The position numbers and the translations under genes were made by a program. The notes beneath the pieces were generated by a model. The model did no database searches. It was not told the origin of the DNA and worked only from the letters and a program-made list of their open reading frames with translations. From Methylobacterium nodulans ORS 2060 (GTDB taxonomy: Bacteria; Pseudomonadota; Alphaproteobacteria; Rhizobiales; Beijerinckiaceae), in NCBI RefSeq assembly GCF_000022085.1, contig NC_011894.1, forward strand, positions 7,115,001 to 7,179,000: a stretch of DNA of 64,000 bases, read 5' to 3'. Positions 25,763 to 34,721 of the stretch are shown piece after piece (the stretch's first letter is position 1; each line of letters begins with the position of its first letter).

Positions 25763-26098
25763 ATGGCGACCCTGTTCGACGAGCGGGAGCGGGCCTTCGA
25801 AGCGCTGTTCGCGCAGGAAGAGGAACTCCGGTTCCGCACGCTCGTGCGGCGGAATCGGATCATCGGAACCTGGATGAGCGGGCGCCTCGGCCTCTCGAAC
25901 GAGGAGGCGGAGACCTATACGCGCCGGCTCGTGGAGGCCGTCGCCTCGCCGCTCACCGAGGAGGCGCTCATGGACCGCCTGCGCACCGAGCTGATCGGAC
26001 GGGGCCATGAAGCGGCGGCCGCCGAGCTGCCGGACCTCTTCGCGCGCGCCAGCGCCGAGGCGGCGCTTGCGGTCCGGGAGGAGAACCGGGCGGCCTGA
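25763..26098 (+). CDS. DUF1476 protein, F1-ATPase zeta-type inhibitor
   Basis: The 111-residue product (MATLFDERERAFEALFAQEEELRFR...) matches the DUF1476 family, whose Paracoccus member is the zeta subunit that inhibits the alphaproteobacterial F1-ATPase through its N-terminal helix. The N-terminal inhibitory stretch with 'FDERERAFEA.F..EEELRF' and the 'RRNRIIGTWMSGRLGL' core are conserved. ATG 25763 is preferred over 25757 because GGGAGGA sits at proper spacing. It converges with spoVR, and ATP synthase genes are not in the window. Confidence 0.88.
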   Translation: MATLFDERERAFEALFAQEEELRFRTLVRRNRIIGTWMSGRLGLSNEEAETYTRRLVEAVASPLTEEALMDRLRTELIGRGHEAAAAELPDLFARASAEAALAVREENRAA

Positions 26099-26121
26099 GG
26101 CCGCCGCACCACACCCGCGAA

Positions 26122-26149
26122 CGGACCTCTCCCGTCCGGGAGAGGTCCG
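26122..26149. terminator. 28-base palindrome between convergent genes, probable bidirectional terminator
   Basis: CGGACCTCTCCCGTCCGGGAGAGGTCCG is almost fully self-complementary (arms to 26122 and 26149, read here as 12-14 bp stems). It lies between the ends of the zeta-type gene and spoVR. No strong T run follows on either side. Confidence 0.6.
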
Positions 26150-26193
26150 CCTGTGGTCGAACGGCGTCCTGGTCGCTTCAGAAGCTTGATCGC

Positions 26194-27780
26194 TCAGAAG
26201 AAGGTCGGCCGGGCGCTCGCCGTGTGCTCCTTGAGCACCGTGCCGGAGGCCGGGTCGACCTCCTTGAGCACCACGTCGTAGCCCCACAGGTCGGCGAGGT
26301 GCTGGAGTACCCGCCCCGCATCGTCCTTCTGCAGCAGGACGCGGTTGAGGACCCGGTGGTGCAGGATCAGGCGGCGGTCGCCCTCGAGGTCGACGTCGAC
26401 CACCTCGATATCGGGATCGAGCCACGCCACGTCGTATTGCCGCGCGAAGGCCCGGCGCAGGCGGCGATAGCCGCGCTCGTCGTGGATCGCCTCCACCCGC
26501 AGCTCGGGCTGGTCGGGATCGTCGACCACGTGGAAGAGGCGCAGCTGGCGCATCAGGCGGGGGCTGAGGAACTGCGCGATGAAGCTCTCGTCGCGGTAGT
26601 TCTCCCAGACGTCGCGCAGCACGCCCATCGGGTCCCCGCAGCCCGCGATGTCCGGGAACCAGACCCGGTCCTCCTCGGTCGGCTCCGTGCTGATGCGGGC
26701 GATGTCCGTCATCATGGCGAAGCCGATGGCGTAGGGGTTGTGGCCGCCGTAATGCCGGTCGTCGTAGGTGGGCTGCCGGATGACGTTCGTGTGCGACTGC
26801 AGGAATTCGAGGTAGGCCGCCTCGCTGATCTGCCCCGTCTCGCTGAGGCGGGTCATGATCCGGTAATGCGTGTAGGTGGCGCAGCCCTCGTTCATCACCT
26901 TGGTCTGGCGCTGCGGGTAGAAGTACTGCGCCACGTGGCGCACGATGCGCAGGATCTCGCGCTGCCAGGGCTGCAGGCGCGGCGCGACCTTCTCCAGGAA
27001 GTAGAGGATGTTCTCCTGCGGCAGTTCGAGCAGGGCGCGGCGGCGCTCGGCCGTGAGGTTCGGCTTGTCGGCCCTGGCCTTGGTCGGCAGCGTCCGCCAG
27101 AGGTCGTTGTACATCCGCTCCTGGTGCTCCTGGCGCTCGCGCTCGCGGCGCTGCTCGGAGGAGAGGTCGGGGCGCTTCTTGCGGGGATAGCGGTGCACCC
27201 CCTGGTTCATCAGGGCGTGGGCGGCATCGAGCACGGCCTCGACGGCGGCGTGGCCGTAGCGCTCCTCGCAGCGGGCGATGTAGCTCTTGGCGAAGTCGAG
27301 ATAGTCGAGGATGCCCTCCGCATCCGTCCATTGCCGGAACAGATAGTTGTTCCTGAAGAAGTGGTTGTGGCCGAAGGCGGCGTGCGCGATCACGAGCGTC
27401 TGCATCGTCGCCGTGTTCTCCTCCATGATGTAGGAGATGCACGGGTTCGAGTTGATGACGATCTCGTAGGCGAGCCCCATCAGGCCGCGGCGGTAGCCCG
27501 CCTCGTGCTGGGCGAAGTGCTTGCCGAAGGACCAGTGCTTGTAGAAGAGCGGCATGCCGATCGACGCATAGGCGTCGAGCATCTGCTCGGCGGTGATGAT
27601 CTCGATCTGGTTCGGGTACCAGCTCAGGCCCAGCTCCGGCCCGGCGATCGCCTCGCAGGCGTCATGGACGCGCCGGATCGTGTCGAAATCCCAGTCGTTC
27701 CCGGTGAAGAGGGGTTCTCCCGCCCGAACCAGGGCGGGGCTGGCGGGCCGCGGCGTCACCCCGGTCGTGGCTGAACTCAT
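26194..27780 (-). CDS. spoVR: SpoVR family protein
   Basis: The 528-residue cytosolic protein has the SpoVR/YcgB signature: 'WDFDTIRRVHDACEAIA', 'LSWYPNQIEIITAEQMLDAYASIGMPLFYKHWSFGK' and 'SNPCISYIMEENT', plus a C-terminal 'DLWGYDVVLKEVD'. Its activity is unknown, but it is nearly always next to prkA and the DUF444 gene in Proteobacteria, acting in nitrogen-starvation or stress responses. Here it is third after prkA and yeaH on the minus strand (72-base gap). GAGGTCCG precedes the ATG. Confidence 0.94.
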   Translation of the reverse strand: MSSATTGVTPRPASPALVRAGEPLFTGNDWDFDTIRRVHDACEAIAGPELGLSWYPNQIEIITAEQMLDAYASIGMPLFYKHWSFGKHFAQHEAGYRRGLMGLAYEIVINSNPCISYIMEENTATMQTLVIAHAAFGHNHFFRNNYLFRQWTDAEGILDYLDFAKSYIARCEERYGHAAVEAVLDAAHALMNQGVHRYPRKKRPDLSSEQRRERERQEHQERMYNDLWRTLPTKARADKPNLTAERRRALLELPQENILYFLEKVAPRLQPWQREILRIVRHVAQYFYPQRQTKVMNEGCATYTHYRIMTRLSETGQISEAAYLEFLQSHTNVIRQPTYDDRHYGGHNPYAIGFAMMTDIARISTEPTEEDRVWFPDIAGCGDPMGVLRDVWENYRDESFIAQFLSPRLMRQLRLFHVVDDPDQPELRVEAIHDERGYRRLRRAFARQYDVAWLDPDIEVVDVDLEGDRRLILHHRVLNRVLLQKDDAGRVLQHLADLWGYDVVLKEVDPASGTVLKEHTASARPTFF

Positions 27781-27852
27781 CGGACCTCGAACCTCTCGTC
27801 AGTCTTGAAGGGGGCAGCGTTCATCCGCATCACGGCCTTGTTGCGGCGCCCT

Positions 27853-29163
27853 CTAGGCCGAGGCGGTCTCCTGCCCGGACTTGCGGGCGAAGAGCTCGCG
27901 GAAGACCGGGTAGATGTCGCGCCGGTGGTTGACCTTGCGCATGGCGAGCACCGGATTGGCCCTGGCCACCGGCTCGTAGGTGCGCCAGAGCGTGGTGCGG
28001 TGCTCCACGAACCCCGCCCGCGGCCCGGTCTCGTCGCCGACCTCCAGATAGGCGAAGTGCTGGCAGGCCGGCAGGATCGCGGAGCGCAGCAATTCCTGCG
28101 AGGTCGTCGAGTCGCTCGACACGTTGTCGCCGTCGGAGGCCTGGGCGGCGTAGATGTTCCAGTCCTCGGGATTGTAGCGCTCGGACACGATCCGCTTCAT
28201 CTCGACGAGGGCCGAGGACACCAGCGTGCCGCCGGTCTCGCGCGAGCCGAAGAAGGTCTCCTCGTCCACCTCCTTGGCCTGGTCGGTGTGGCGGATGAAG
28301 ACGATCTCGACGTGCTTGTAGCGGCGCACCAGGAAGATGTGCAGGAGGATGTAGAACCGCTTGGCGAGGTCCTTCATGTGCTCGGTCATCGAGCCCGAGA
28401 CGTCCATCAGGCAGAACATCACCGCCTGGGCCACGGGACGCGGATAGGGCTCGAAGCGCCGGTAGCGCAGGTCGATCGGGTCGATATAGGGAATGCGCTG
28501 GCTGCGGATGAGCAGGCGGTCGAACTCGGCGCGGAGCGCCTCCGCCTCCGGGGAGCCGGGATCGCGGGCCTCCAGCTCCGCGAGCTGCGCCTCCAGCGCG
28601 GCGAGCTCCTCGGGCTTCGGGCGCTTGAGGGCGATGCGCCGCGAGAGCGAGTTGCGCAAGGTGCGGGTCAGGGCGAGGTTCGCGGGCGAGCCCGAGACCA
28701 TGTAGCCGGCCCGCCGCAGGGACGGGGTCTCGACCACGGCGAGGCGGCGCTTGGCGAGGTCCGGCAGTTCGAGATCCTCCAGGAAGAGTTCCAGGAACTC
28801 CTCCCGGGTCAGCATGAACTGGAAGGAATCCTCGCTGTCCTGGCCGCCCTCCCCGGCTTGGGCGCCGCCGCCGCCGGCTTGGCCGCGCGGCGGGCGCTCG
28901 ATCGTGTCGCCCTCGATATAGGTCTTGTTGCCCGGCAGGATGTGGTCCTGCACGCCGCTCCCCGGGGCGCGGCTGAAGCGGGGCTCGCGCACACCGTCGG
29001 CCGGAACGGTGACGCTCGCTTCCTTGTCGATGTTGCGGATGTCGCGGTCGCGGGCGGCCTCGCGCACCGCGCGCTGCGCGACGTCGCGCACCCTGCGCAG
29101 GAAGCGCTGTCGATTGGCCAAACTCTTGCCGCCCGGATTGAGGCGCCGATCGATAATGTGCAT
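27853..29163 (-). CDS. yeaH: YeaH/YhbH family (DUF444) protein
   Basis: The 436-residue product begins MHIIDRRLNPGGKSLANRQRF, has a Gly-rich stretch in the middle (about 110-125) and a C-terminal von Willebrand A-like domain with the metal site 'CLMDVSGSMTEHMKDL'. The family (COG2718) accompanies PrkA and SpoVR. The vWA MIDAS motif DxSxS is intact (D, S, S). It lies between prkA (105-base gap upstream) and spoVR in a single stress operon. Confidence 0.93.
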   Translation of the reverse strand: MHIIDRRLNPGGKSLANRQRFLRRVRDVAQRAVREAARDRDIRNIDKEASVTVPADGVREPRFSRAPGSGVQDHILPGNKTYIEGDTIERPPRGQAGGGGAQAGEGGQDSEDSFQFMLTREEFLELFLEDLELPDLAKRRLAVVETPSLRRAGYMVSGSPANLALTRTLRNSLSRRIALKRPKPEELAALEAQLAELEARDPGSPEAEALRAEFDRLLIRSQRIPYIDPIDLRYRRFEPYPRPVAQAVMFCLMDVSGSMTEHMKDLAKRFYILLHIFLVRRYKHVEIVFIRHTDQAKEVDEETFFGSRETGGTLVSSALVEMKRIVSERYNPEDWNIYAAQASDGDNVSSDSTTSQELLRSAILPACQHFAYLEVGDETGPRAGFVEHRTTLWRTYEPVARANPVLAMRKVNHRRDIYPVFRELFARKSGQETASA

Positions 29164-29268
29164 CAGGCCGAACTTCCGATCACGCCATCTTACCCTACTG
29201 GGCGGTCTCCGACATCAGCATCCGCGTCGCGGTGGGGGCCCGGCAGCGCCGGCCCCGTCCCGCTCGCG

Positions 29269-31221
29269 TCAGCCAGCTTGCTTCACGCGCATGTACCACT
29301 CGACGAGGCGCCGCACCTGCCGCTCGGTATAGCCCCGCGCGCGCATGCGCTCGACGAACTCGCCATGCTTCTTCTCCGTCTCGCTATCCTTCTTCGAGCC
29401 GAAGGAGATGACCGGCAAAAGCTCCTCGACCTGGCTGAACATGCGCCGCTCGATCACCTCACGGATCTTCTCGTAGGAGGTCCAGGACGGGTTGCGCCCG
29501 CCGTGCTGCGCCCGGGAGCGCAGGGCGAACTTCACCACCTCGTTGCGGAAATCCTTCGGGTTGGCGATGCCTGCCGGCTTCTCGATCTTGGTGAGTTCCT
29601 GGTTGAGGAGCTCGCGGTTGAGCAGCTGCCCGGTCTCCGGATCCTTGAAGTCCTGGTCCTCGATCCAGGCGTCGGCGTAGTCGATGTAGCGGTCGAACAG
29701 GTTCTGACCGTAATCGTGGTAGGATTCGAGGTAGGCCTTCTGGATCTCGTGGCCGATGAACTCGGCGTAGCGCGGCGCCAGCTCGCCCTTGATGAATTCG
29801 AGGTAGCGCTTCTCGGTCTCCGGCGGGAGCTGCTCGCGGCGTAAAGCCTGTTCGAGCACGTACATCAGGTGGACCGGGTCGGCCGAGACCTCGGTGGTGT
29901 CGTGGTTGAAGGTGGCGGCCATGACCTTGAAGGCGAAGCGGGTCGAGACCCCGTCCATGCCCTCGTCGACGCCGGCCGAATCCTTGTACTCCTGCAGCGA
30001 GCGGGCGCGGGGATCGACCTCGCGCAGGGATTCGCCGTCATAGACCCGCATCTTGGAGAACAGGTTCGAGTTCGGGTGCTCGCGCAGGCGCGAGAGCACC
30101 GAGAACCGGGCCAGCATCTCCAGCGTGCCGGGGGCGCAGGGCGAATCCGCCAGCTCGGAGCCGGCCACGAGCTTCTCGTAGATCCGCTGCTCCTCAGTCA
30201 CCCGCAGGCAGTACGGCACCTTGATGACATAGATCCGGTCGATGAAGGCTTCGTTGTTCTTGTTGGTCTTGAAGCTCTGCCACTCCGCCTCGTTCGAGTG
30301 GGCGAGGATGATGCCCGAGAACGGGATCGCGCCGATATTCTCGGTGCCGACGTAGTTGCCCTCCTGTGTCGCGGTCAGCAGGGGGTGCAGCATCTTGATC
30401 GGCGCCTTGAACATCTCGACGAATTCGAGGATGCCCTGGTTCGCCCGATTCAAACCGCCCGAGTACGCATAGGCGTCCGGATCCGCCTGGCTCAGGGTCT
30501 CGAGCTTGCGGATGTCGACCTTGCCGACCAGCGAGGAGATGTCCTGGTTGTTCTCGTCGCCGGGCTCGGTCTTGGAGATGGCGATCTGGCGCAGGCGCGA
30601 GGGTCTGACCTTGACGACCTTGAACTGCGAGATGTCGCCGCCGAACTCGTCGAGGCGCTTGAGGCACCAGGGGCTCATCAGGCCGGTGAGGCGGCGGCGC
30701 GGGATGCCGTAGCGCTCCTCGATGGCCGGCCCCATCGTCTCGGGGTCGAACAGCACGAGGGGGCTCTCGAAGACCGGGCTCAGCTCGTTGCCGGCCTTGA
30801 GCACGTAGATCGGATGCACCTCCATCAGGGACTTGAGGCGCTCGGCGAGCGACGACTTGCCGCCGCCGACCGGTCCCAGCAGGTAGAGGATCTGCTTGCG
30901 CTCCTCCAGTCCCTGCGCGGCATGGCGGAAGAAGGAGACGATCCGCTCGATCGTCTCCTCCATGCCGTAGAATTCCGAGAAGGCCGGGTAGATGCGGATC
31001 GTCCGGTTCATGAAGATCCGGCCGAGGCGCGGGTCCCGCGCGGTGTCGACGAATTCCGGCTGGCCGATCGCCTCCAGGATGCGTTCCGGGGCGCTCGCAT
31101 ACATCAGGGGATCGTCGCGGCACGCTTCGAGGAACTCGGTGAGCGACAGTTCCGCGTCACGCCGGGCCTCGTAGCTGCGGGCAAAGGTCTGAAACAGATC
31201 GCTCGCTGACGGCATTGGCAT
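29269..31221 (-). CDS. prkA: PrkA family serine protein kinase / AAA protein
   Basis: The 650-residue protein has an N-terminal AAA-type ATPase half ('LLGPVGGGKSSLAERLK', about residues 108-125) and a C-terminal PrkA kinase-like half ending 'ERMRARGYTERQVRRLVEWYMRVKQAG'. PrkA (YeaG) regulates starvation and stress responses, and forms a conserved set with YeaH and SpoVR. It is the first gene of the operon here, with GAGGGTTCGGA upstream of ATG 31221; the promoter should lie in 31222-31556. Confidence 0.95.
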   Translation of the reverse strand: MPMPSASDLFQTFARSYEARRDAELSLTEFLEACRDDPLMYASAPERILEAIGQPEFVDTARDPRLGRIFMNRTIRIYPAFSEFYGMEETIERIVSFFRHAAQGLEERKQILYLLGPVGGGKSSLAERLKSLMEVHPIYVLKAGNELSPVFESPLVLFDPETMGPAIEERYGIPRRRLTGLMSPWCLKRLDEFGGDISQFKVVKVRPSRLRQIAISKTEPGDENNQDISSLVGKVDIRKLETLSQADPDAYAYSGGLNRANQGILEFVEMFKAPIKMLHPLLTATQEGNYVGTENIGAIPFSGIILAHSNEAEWQSFKTNKNNEAFIDRIYVIKVPYCLRVTEEQRIYEKLVAGSELADSPCAPGTLEMLARFSVLSRLREHPNSNLFSKMRVYDGESLREVDPRARSLQEYKDSAGVDEGMDGVSTRFAFKVMAATFNHDTTEVSADPVHLMYVLEQALRREQLPPETEKRYLEFIKGELAPRYAEFIGHEIQKAYLESYHDYGQNLFDRYIDYADAWIEDQDFKDPETGQLLNRELLNQELTKIEKPAGIANPKDFRNEVVKFALRSRAQHGGRNPSWTSYEKIREVIERRMFSQVEELLPVISFGSKKDSETEKKHGEFVERMRARGYTERQVRRLVEWYMRVKQAG

Positions 31222-31556
31222 TCCGAACCCTCACGACATCGCCAGCTTCATCCTGTCCCGCCTCCGATGCAATCGATATCCCCATGTTTGTCGCAGTGCG
31301 GCGAAACCGGGGAACTGCGGAGGCCAGTGCTAGCGGGGCCGGACGTCAGGGGGCGGACGCGATGCCGAAGCCGCGCTCCTGCAAAAGTCCGAGGCCCGCC
31401 AAGGCGAAAGCGATTCCGGCAGCCGTTCTGTGTCGGAAAGGACACGCCTGCTGCCGTTCTGCGGACCTGCCTCCTCCGCGGCGGGTCCGGACCCGCTCGC
31501 CTGGCGGATCCACCTTCGCCGCGGAAGAGAAACGCCGGGCGCCGCACGTACGTTCC
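31222..31556. other. Intergenic stretch upstream of prkA
   Basis: This 335-base region contains no convincing gene. It separates prkA from the secreted protein gene 31557-31976, which lies upstream of it on the same (minus) strand, and should hold the prkA promoter. I could not assign a sigma-factor motif. Confidence 0.5.
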
Positions 31557-31976
31557 TCACAGCTCCGTCGTATCGCCCTTGGCGTCCCCGGAGCCGCCCA
31601 CCTTGAGCTTGATCGTGCGCACGGCGGTGGTGCCGTCCGCCCCCTTCACCTCGACCGTCACCTCGTCGGTGCCGGTGAAGCCGGCCTTGCTCTCGTAGAA
31701 CACCGCCTGGATGGTCGCCTCCACGTTCGGGCAGCGATAGGTGGCGGGGGTCTTCATCCGCCCGGCGCGCTGGATCAGCGACCCGTTCTTGGGCGGCGCG
31801 GTGACCTTCAGCTCCGGCTGCGGGCCGAGGGAGCAATCCTTCTTGAGGTTCGGCACGGCGAGCAGGCGGATCTGCTTGCCCGACGCCACCGTGCGCTCGA
31901 TGGTCTTGGCGGACTGGGCCTGGGCCGGGCCGGCCAGGACCGCGCAGGCGGCGAGCGCGAGGATGGGGCGGATCAT
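31557..31976 (-). CDS. Small secreted protein of unknown function
   Basis: The 139-residue product has a signal peptide (MIRPILALAACAVLAGPAQA, cleavage near 'AQA-QSAK'), then a mature domain with two Cys in 'KKDCSLGPQPE' and 'TYRCPNVEATIQAVFYESKAGFTGTDEVTVEV', resembling the beta-sandwich of Ig-like or cadherin-type periplasmic proteins. The Cys pair may form a disulfide. The C-terminal end is short and polar. The gene stands alone on the minus strand, 85 bases downstream of the microprotein gene at 32062. Function unknown. Confidence 0.75.
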   Translation of the reverse strand: MIRPILALAACAVLAGPAQAQSAKTIERTVASGKQIRLLAVPNLKKDCSLGPQPELKVTAPPKNGSLIQRAGRMKTPATYRCPNVEATIQAVFYESKAGFTGTDEVTVEVKGADGTTAVRTIKLKVGGSGDAKGDTTEL

Positions 31977-32061
31977 GAGGGCTCTCTCCGAGGAAGCTCT
32001 GCGGGATGTGGTGAGCCCGGCCCGCGCCGTCGAGGGCCGGACGGGCCCGGATGCCGCTGCG

Positions 32062-32166
32062 TCAATGAAGTGCCAGCATCACGAACAGGTTGAACAGCCC
32101 GAGCAGGGCGATGCCCGAAAGCCACAGCCAGTAGCCCCGCCCCTCGACCGGGTAGTCCCCGAACAT
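32062..32166 (-). CDS. 34-residue membrane microprotein at the end of the lipid operon
   Basis: ATG at 32166 begins a 34-codon frame ending TGA at 32062-32064. The product starts [13 protein letters not shown] and has one long hydrophobic helix ('WLWLSGIALLGLFNLFVML') with aromatic residues at the front, so a single-pass inner-membrane protein is predicted. Its ATG shares one base with the stop codon of the upstream gene (TGATG), the usual arrangement of translational coupling, which argues for a real gene despite its length. It ends the transcript that runs DUF177-plsX-fabH-ihfA-merR. No function is assigned. Confidence 0.65.
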   Translation of the reverse strand: MFGDYPVEGRGYWLWLSGIALLGLFNLFVMLALH

Positions 32167-32630
32167 CAGCCGCGCCCCGGGCCGCTTCCGGAGGATTGCA
32201 GCACGGCCATCACGGCGCCCGTCACCTTGGCGATCTGGGCCGGCGTGAACTCGCCCGCGAGCGCCGCGGCGAGCTGCGTCCCGATGCGCTCCCGCTCGCC
32301 CGCATCCCCGATCGGATCGGCCGGAATGTCGCGCTCCGAGAGGCCGCAGGCGTCCTTGATGGTGTCGGCGGCCCGCAGCAGGGTGGCGCGCTGGTCGGGC
32401 GTCATGTCCCAGAGCGGGTGGCGCAGGCGGGCGATCATCCGGCGGGCGTCGCGGTAGTCCCGGTCGACATTGGTCAGGGCCTCGATCTGGCTCACCAGCA
32501 GCACGAGTTCGAGCACGTCCGCCGTCGCGTCCGGGCAGGTGCGCACGACGCGCATCAGCCGGGCGATCAGCTGTGTGGTCGGCGAAGCGTGGCGGGGCGG
32601 GTCGGCCATCTCCGGAAGAACGCCCCTCAT
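32166..32630 (-). CDS. Conserved-looking hypothetical protein between merR and the microprotein
   Basis: The 154-residue product starts [11 protein letters not shown] 32630 overlaps the merR stop as ATGA, while ATG 32609 would shorten it to 147 residues. It is mostly helical: '[54 protein letters not shown]', '[20 protein letters not shown]' and '[18 protein letters not shown]'. Signal peptide and membrane helices are absent. I do not recognise a family. Its tight overlaps on both sides put it in the operon with merR and the microprotein. Confidence 0.7.
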   Translation of the reverse strand: MRGVLPEMADPPRHASPTTQLIARLMRVVRTCPDATADVLELVLLVSQIEALTNVDRDYRDARRMIARLRHPLWDMTPDQRATLLRAADTIKDACGLSERDIPADPIGDAGERERIGTQLAAALAGEFTPAQIAKVTGAVMAVLQSSGSGPGRG

Positions 32631-33145
32631 CCGGTAAGGTTCTGGTCGGGCCCGGCCTCGTCGCGCGCGAGCGCGCGCGGGAGCGCGGCCTGCAGGGCCA
32701 CGAGCCGCTCGCGGCAGCCGCGCAGGTCGTCGAGCAGGCGGGTCAGCGCCGCGCGGTCGGCCGGCGCGAGCGGCGGTCCGGGCGGGGGCTCGCGCTCCGG
32801 TTCCGCCTCCGCCTCCGGGAAGGCGGCGGGCGCCACCTGCTCGCCGCGGCCCACCGCCTGGACGAAGCGCATGCCGCGCTCGCGCAGGATGCGCTGCACG
32901 CCGCGGATCGTGTAGCCCTGCCCGTAGAGGAGCTGGCGCACCCCGCGCAGCAGGTCGACGTCGTCGGGCCGGTAGTAGCGCCGGTTGCCGCCGCGCTTGA
33001 GCGGCCGGATCTGGGTGAAGCGGGTCTCCCAGAACCGCAGCACGTGCTGCGGCAGGTCGAGATCCTCCGCCACCTCGCTGATGGTGCGGAAGGCGTCCGG
33101 GGCCTTGTCGCCGCCCGGCTCCCCGGCGGCCGCGAGCGTCGTCAT
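32627..33145 (-). CDS. MerR family transcriptional regulator
   Basis: The 172-residue protein has an N-terminal MerR winged helix: '[56 protein letters not shown]' and '[12 protein letters not shown]', with the conserved FWETRF of the group found after ihfA in Alphaproteobacteria. It lacks the metal-binding Cys of metal sensors. The C-terminal half is acidic then coiled-coil-like. ATG 33145 is preferred because upstream residues come from an intergenic repeat. It overlaps the next gene by 4 bases and follows ihfA at a distance that includes a palindromic element. Confidence 0.88.
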   Translation of the reverse strand: MTTLAAAGEPGGDKAPDAFRTISEVAEDLDLPQHVLRFWETRFTQIRPLKRGGNRRYYRPDDVDLLRGVRQLLYGQGYTIRGVQRILRERGMRFVQAVGRGEQVAPAAFPEAEAEPEREPPPGPPLAPADRAALTRLLDDLRGCRERLVALQAALPRALARDEAGPDQNLTG

Positions 33146-33170
33146 GCGCGGGGTCTCCCGCCTCAGGACC

Positions 33171-33273
33171 AGAGCATTTTCCGACGAAGTGGATCCCGGT
33201 TCGTCGCAGAAAATGCGGCACAATCAAACACCTGGAGCAGGATCCGTTCATGGTGGAACGGACCCTGCTCTAG
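33171..33273. repeat. Intergenic palindromic element between ihfA and merR
   Basis: Two hairpins follow each other: GCATTTTC with GAAAATGC and CGACGAA with TTCGTCG (about 33174-33217), then GAGCAGGATCCGTTC with GAACGGACCCTGCTC (about 33234-33271, one mismatch). Elements like this, with the 'AGAGCATTTTCCGACGAAG' start, occur in many intergenic spaces of Hyphomicrobiales. It sits in the middle of an operon and could trim or attenuate the transcript. Confidence 0.7.
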
Positions 33274-33301
33274 TCAGCCGGGGGGAGGCCCCCGGAATGG
33301 A

Positions 33302-33619
33302 TCACGTATCCTCCTCGGCCTCCGCCGGGCTGCCGTTGATGCGGGCCTTGAGCACGTTCGAGGGCTTGAACACCATCACCCGGCGCGGCTCGATCGCCAC
33401 CTCGACGCCGGTCTTAGGGTTGCGCCCGACGCGCTTGCCCTTGTCGCGCACCACGAAGGAGCCGAAGGAGGACAGCTTCACGGTCTCGCCCGAGGCGAGG
33501 CAGGTGCAGATCTCCGACAGCACCGTCTCCACGAGCGCCGCCGACTCGGTCCGCGACAGACCCACCCGCTGATAGACGGCCTCGGTCAGGTCAGCCCGCG
33601 TGACCGTCTTGCCTGCCAT
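33302..33619 (-). CDS. ihfA: Integration host factor alpha subunit
   Basis: The 105-residue DNA-bending protein starts [25 protein letters not shown] and carries the HU/IHF signature '[31 protein letters not shown]' with the Pro-containing arm that intercalates in DNA ('GRNPKTG'). The alpha type is inferred from length and '[21 protein letters not shown]' features plus the position next to fabH and merR. It works with an IhfB subunit encoded elsewhere in nucleoid architecture, recombination and promoter control. Confidence 0.93.
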   Translation of the reverse strand: MAGKTVTRADLTEAVYQRVGLSRTESAALVETVLSEICTCLASGETVKLSSFGSFVVRDKGKRVGRNPKTGVEVAIEPRRVMVFKPSNVLKARINGSPAEAEEDT

Positions 33620-33724
33620 CCTGCTGCTCCCCGGCGGATCTCAAGAAATCGGAATATGTCTATGATGGAGCACGCTAATCGGGCGCGCCGGCTGGGTCAA
33701 CCGGATGTTTCTCGGATTGCCGCC

Positions 33725-34702
33725 TCACCAGCGGATGAGGGCGCTGCCCCAGGCGAAGCCGCCGCCGATCGCCTCGATCATGACGAGGTCGCCCCGCCGG
33801 ATGCGTCCGTCCCGGCAGGCGGCGTCGAGCGCCAGCGGGATCGAGGCCGCCGAGGTGTTGCCGTGGCGGTCGACCGTCAGGACCACCTTCTCGCGGGCGA
33901 TGCCGAGCTTGTCGGCGGAGGCCTCGATGATGCGACGATTGGCCTGATGGGGCACGAACCAGTCGAGATCCTCGGCCGTCGTGCCGGTCGCCGCGAAGGC
34001 CTCGGCGATCACGTCGGTCACCGAGCCGACCGCGAAGCGGAACACCTCCTTGCCGACCATCCTGAGCTTGCCGGTGGTCCCGGTCGAGCCGGGGCCGCCA
34101 TCGACGTAGAGCTTCTCGCGGTAGCGGCCGTCCGAGCGCAGGTGGCTGGTGAGCACCCCCCGGTCGCCCGAATGGCCTTCGCCGCCTTGCGCCTCCAGCA
34201 CGATCGCCCCCGCCCCGTCGCCGAACAGCACGCAGGTGGTGCGGTCCTCCCAGTCGAGCAGGCGCGAGAAGGTCTCGGCGCCGACCACCAGGGCGCGCCG
34301 GGCGGCGCCCGTGGTCAGGAACTTGTCGGCGGTGGCGACCCCGTAGACGAAGCCGGCGCAGACCGCCTGCAGGTCGAAGGCGGCGCCGCCATGGATGCCG
34401 AGACCGGCCTGGATCTGCGTCGCCGTCGACGGGAAGGTGTGGTCGGGCGTCGAGGTGGCGCAGATGATGAGGTCGATGCTCGCCGGATCGAGGTTCGCTG
34501 CGGCGAGCGCCGCCGCGGCCGCCTTGATGCCGAGCACCGAGGTGGTCTCGTCCGGGCCGGCGATGTGGCGCTGGCGGATGCCGGTGCGCTGGACGATCCA
34601 CTCGTCCGAGGTGTCGACGCGGGCGGCAAGGTCGTCATTGGTGACGACGGTCCGCGGCAGATAGGAGCCGCAGCCCCGCACCACCGAGCGAAGGCGGGTC
34701 AT
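33725..34702 (-). CDS. fabH: 3-oxoacyl-[acyl-carrier-protein] synthase III
   Basis: The 325-residue enzyme starts fatty-acid synthesis by condensing acetyl-CoA with malonyl-ACP. The Cys-His-Asn triad is visible: Cys115 in 'QAVCAGF', His in '[12 protein letters not shown]' and Asn in 'GNTSAASIP'. Length is normal. It lies 19 bases after plsX and before ihfA on the same strand, the standard alphaproteobacterial arrangement. Confidence 0.96.
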   Translation of the reverse strand: MTRLRSVVRGCGSYLPRTVVTNDDLAARVDTSDEWIVQRTGIRQRHIAGPDETTSVLGIKAAAAALAAANLDPASIDLIICATSTPDHTFPSTATQIQAGLGIHGGAAFDLQAVCAGFVYGVATADKFLTTGAARRALVVGAETFSRLLDWEDRTTCVLFGDGAGAIVLEAQGGEGHSGDRGVLTSHLRSDGRYREKLYVDGGPGSTGTTGKLRMVGKEVFRFAVGSVTDVIAEAFAATGTTAEDLDWFVPHQANRRIIEASADKLGIAREKVVLTVDRHGNTSAASIPLALDAACRDGRIRRGDLVMIEAIGGGFAWGSALIRW

Positions 34703-34721
34703 GGGGTCGGGTCCTCCTCCC

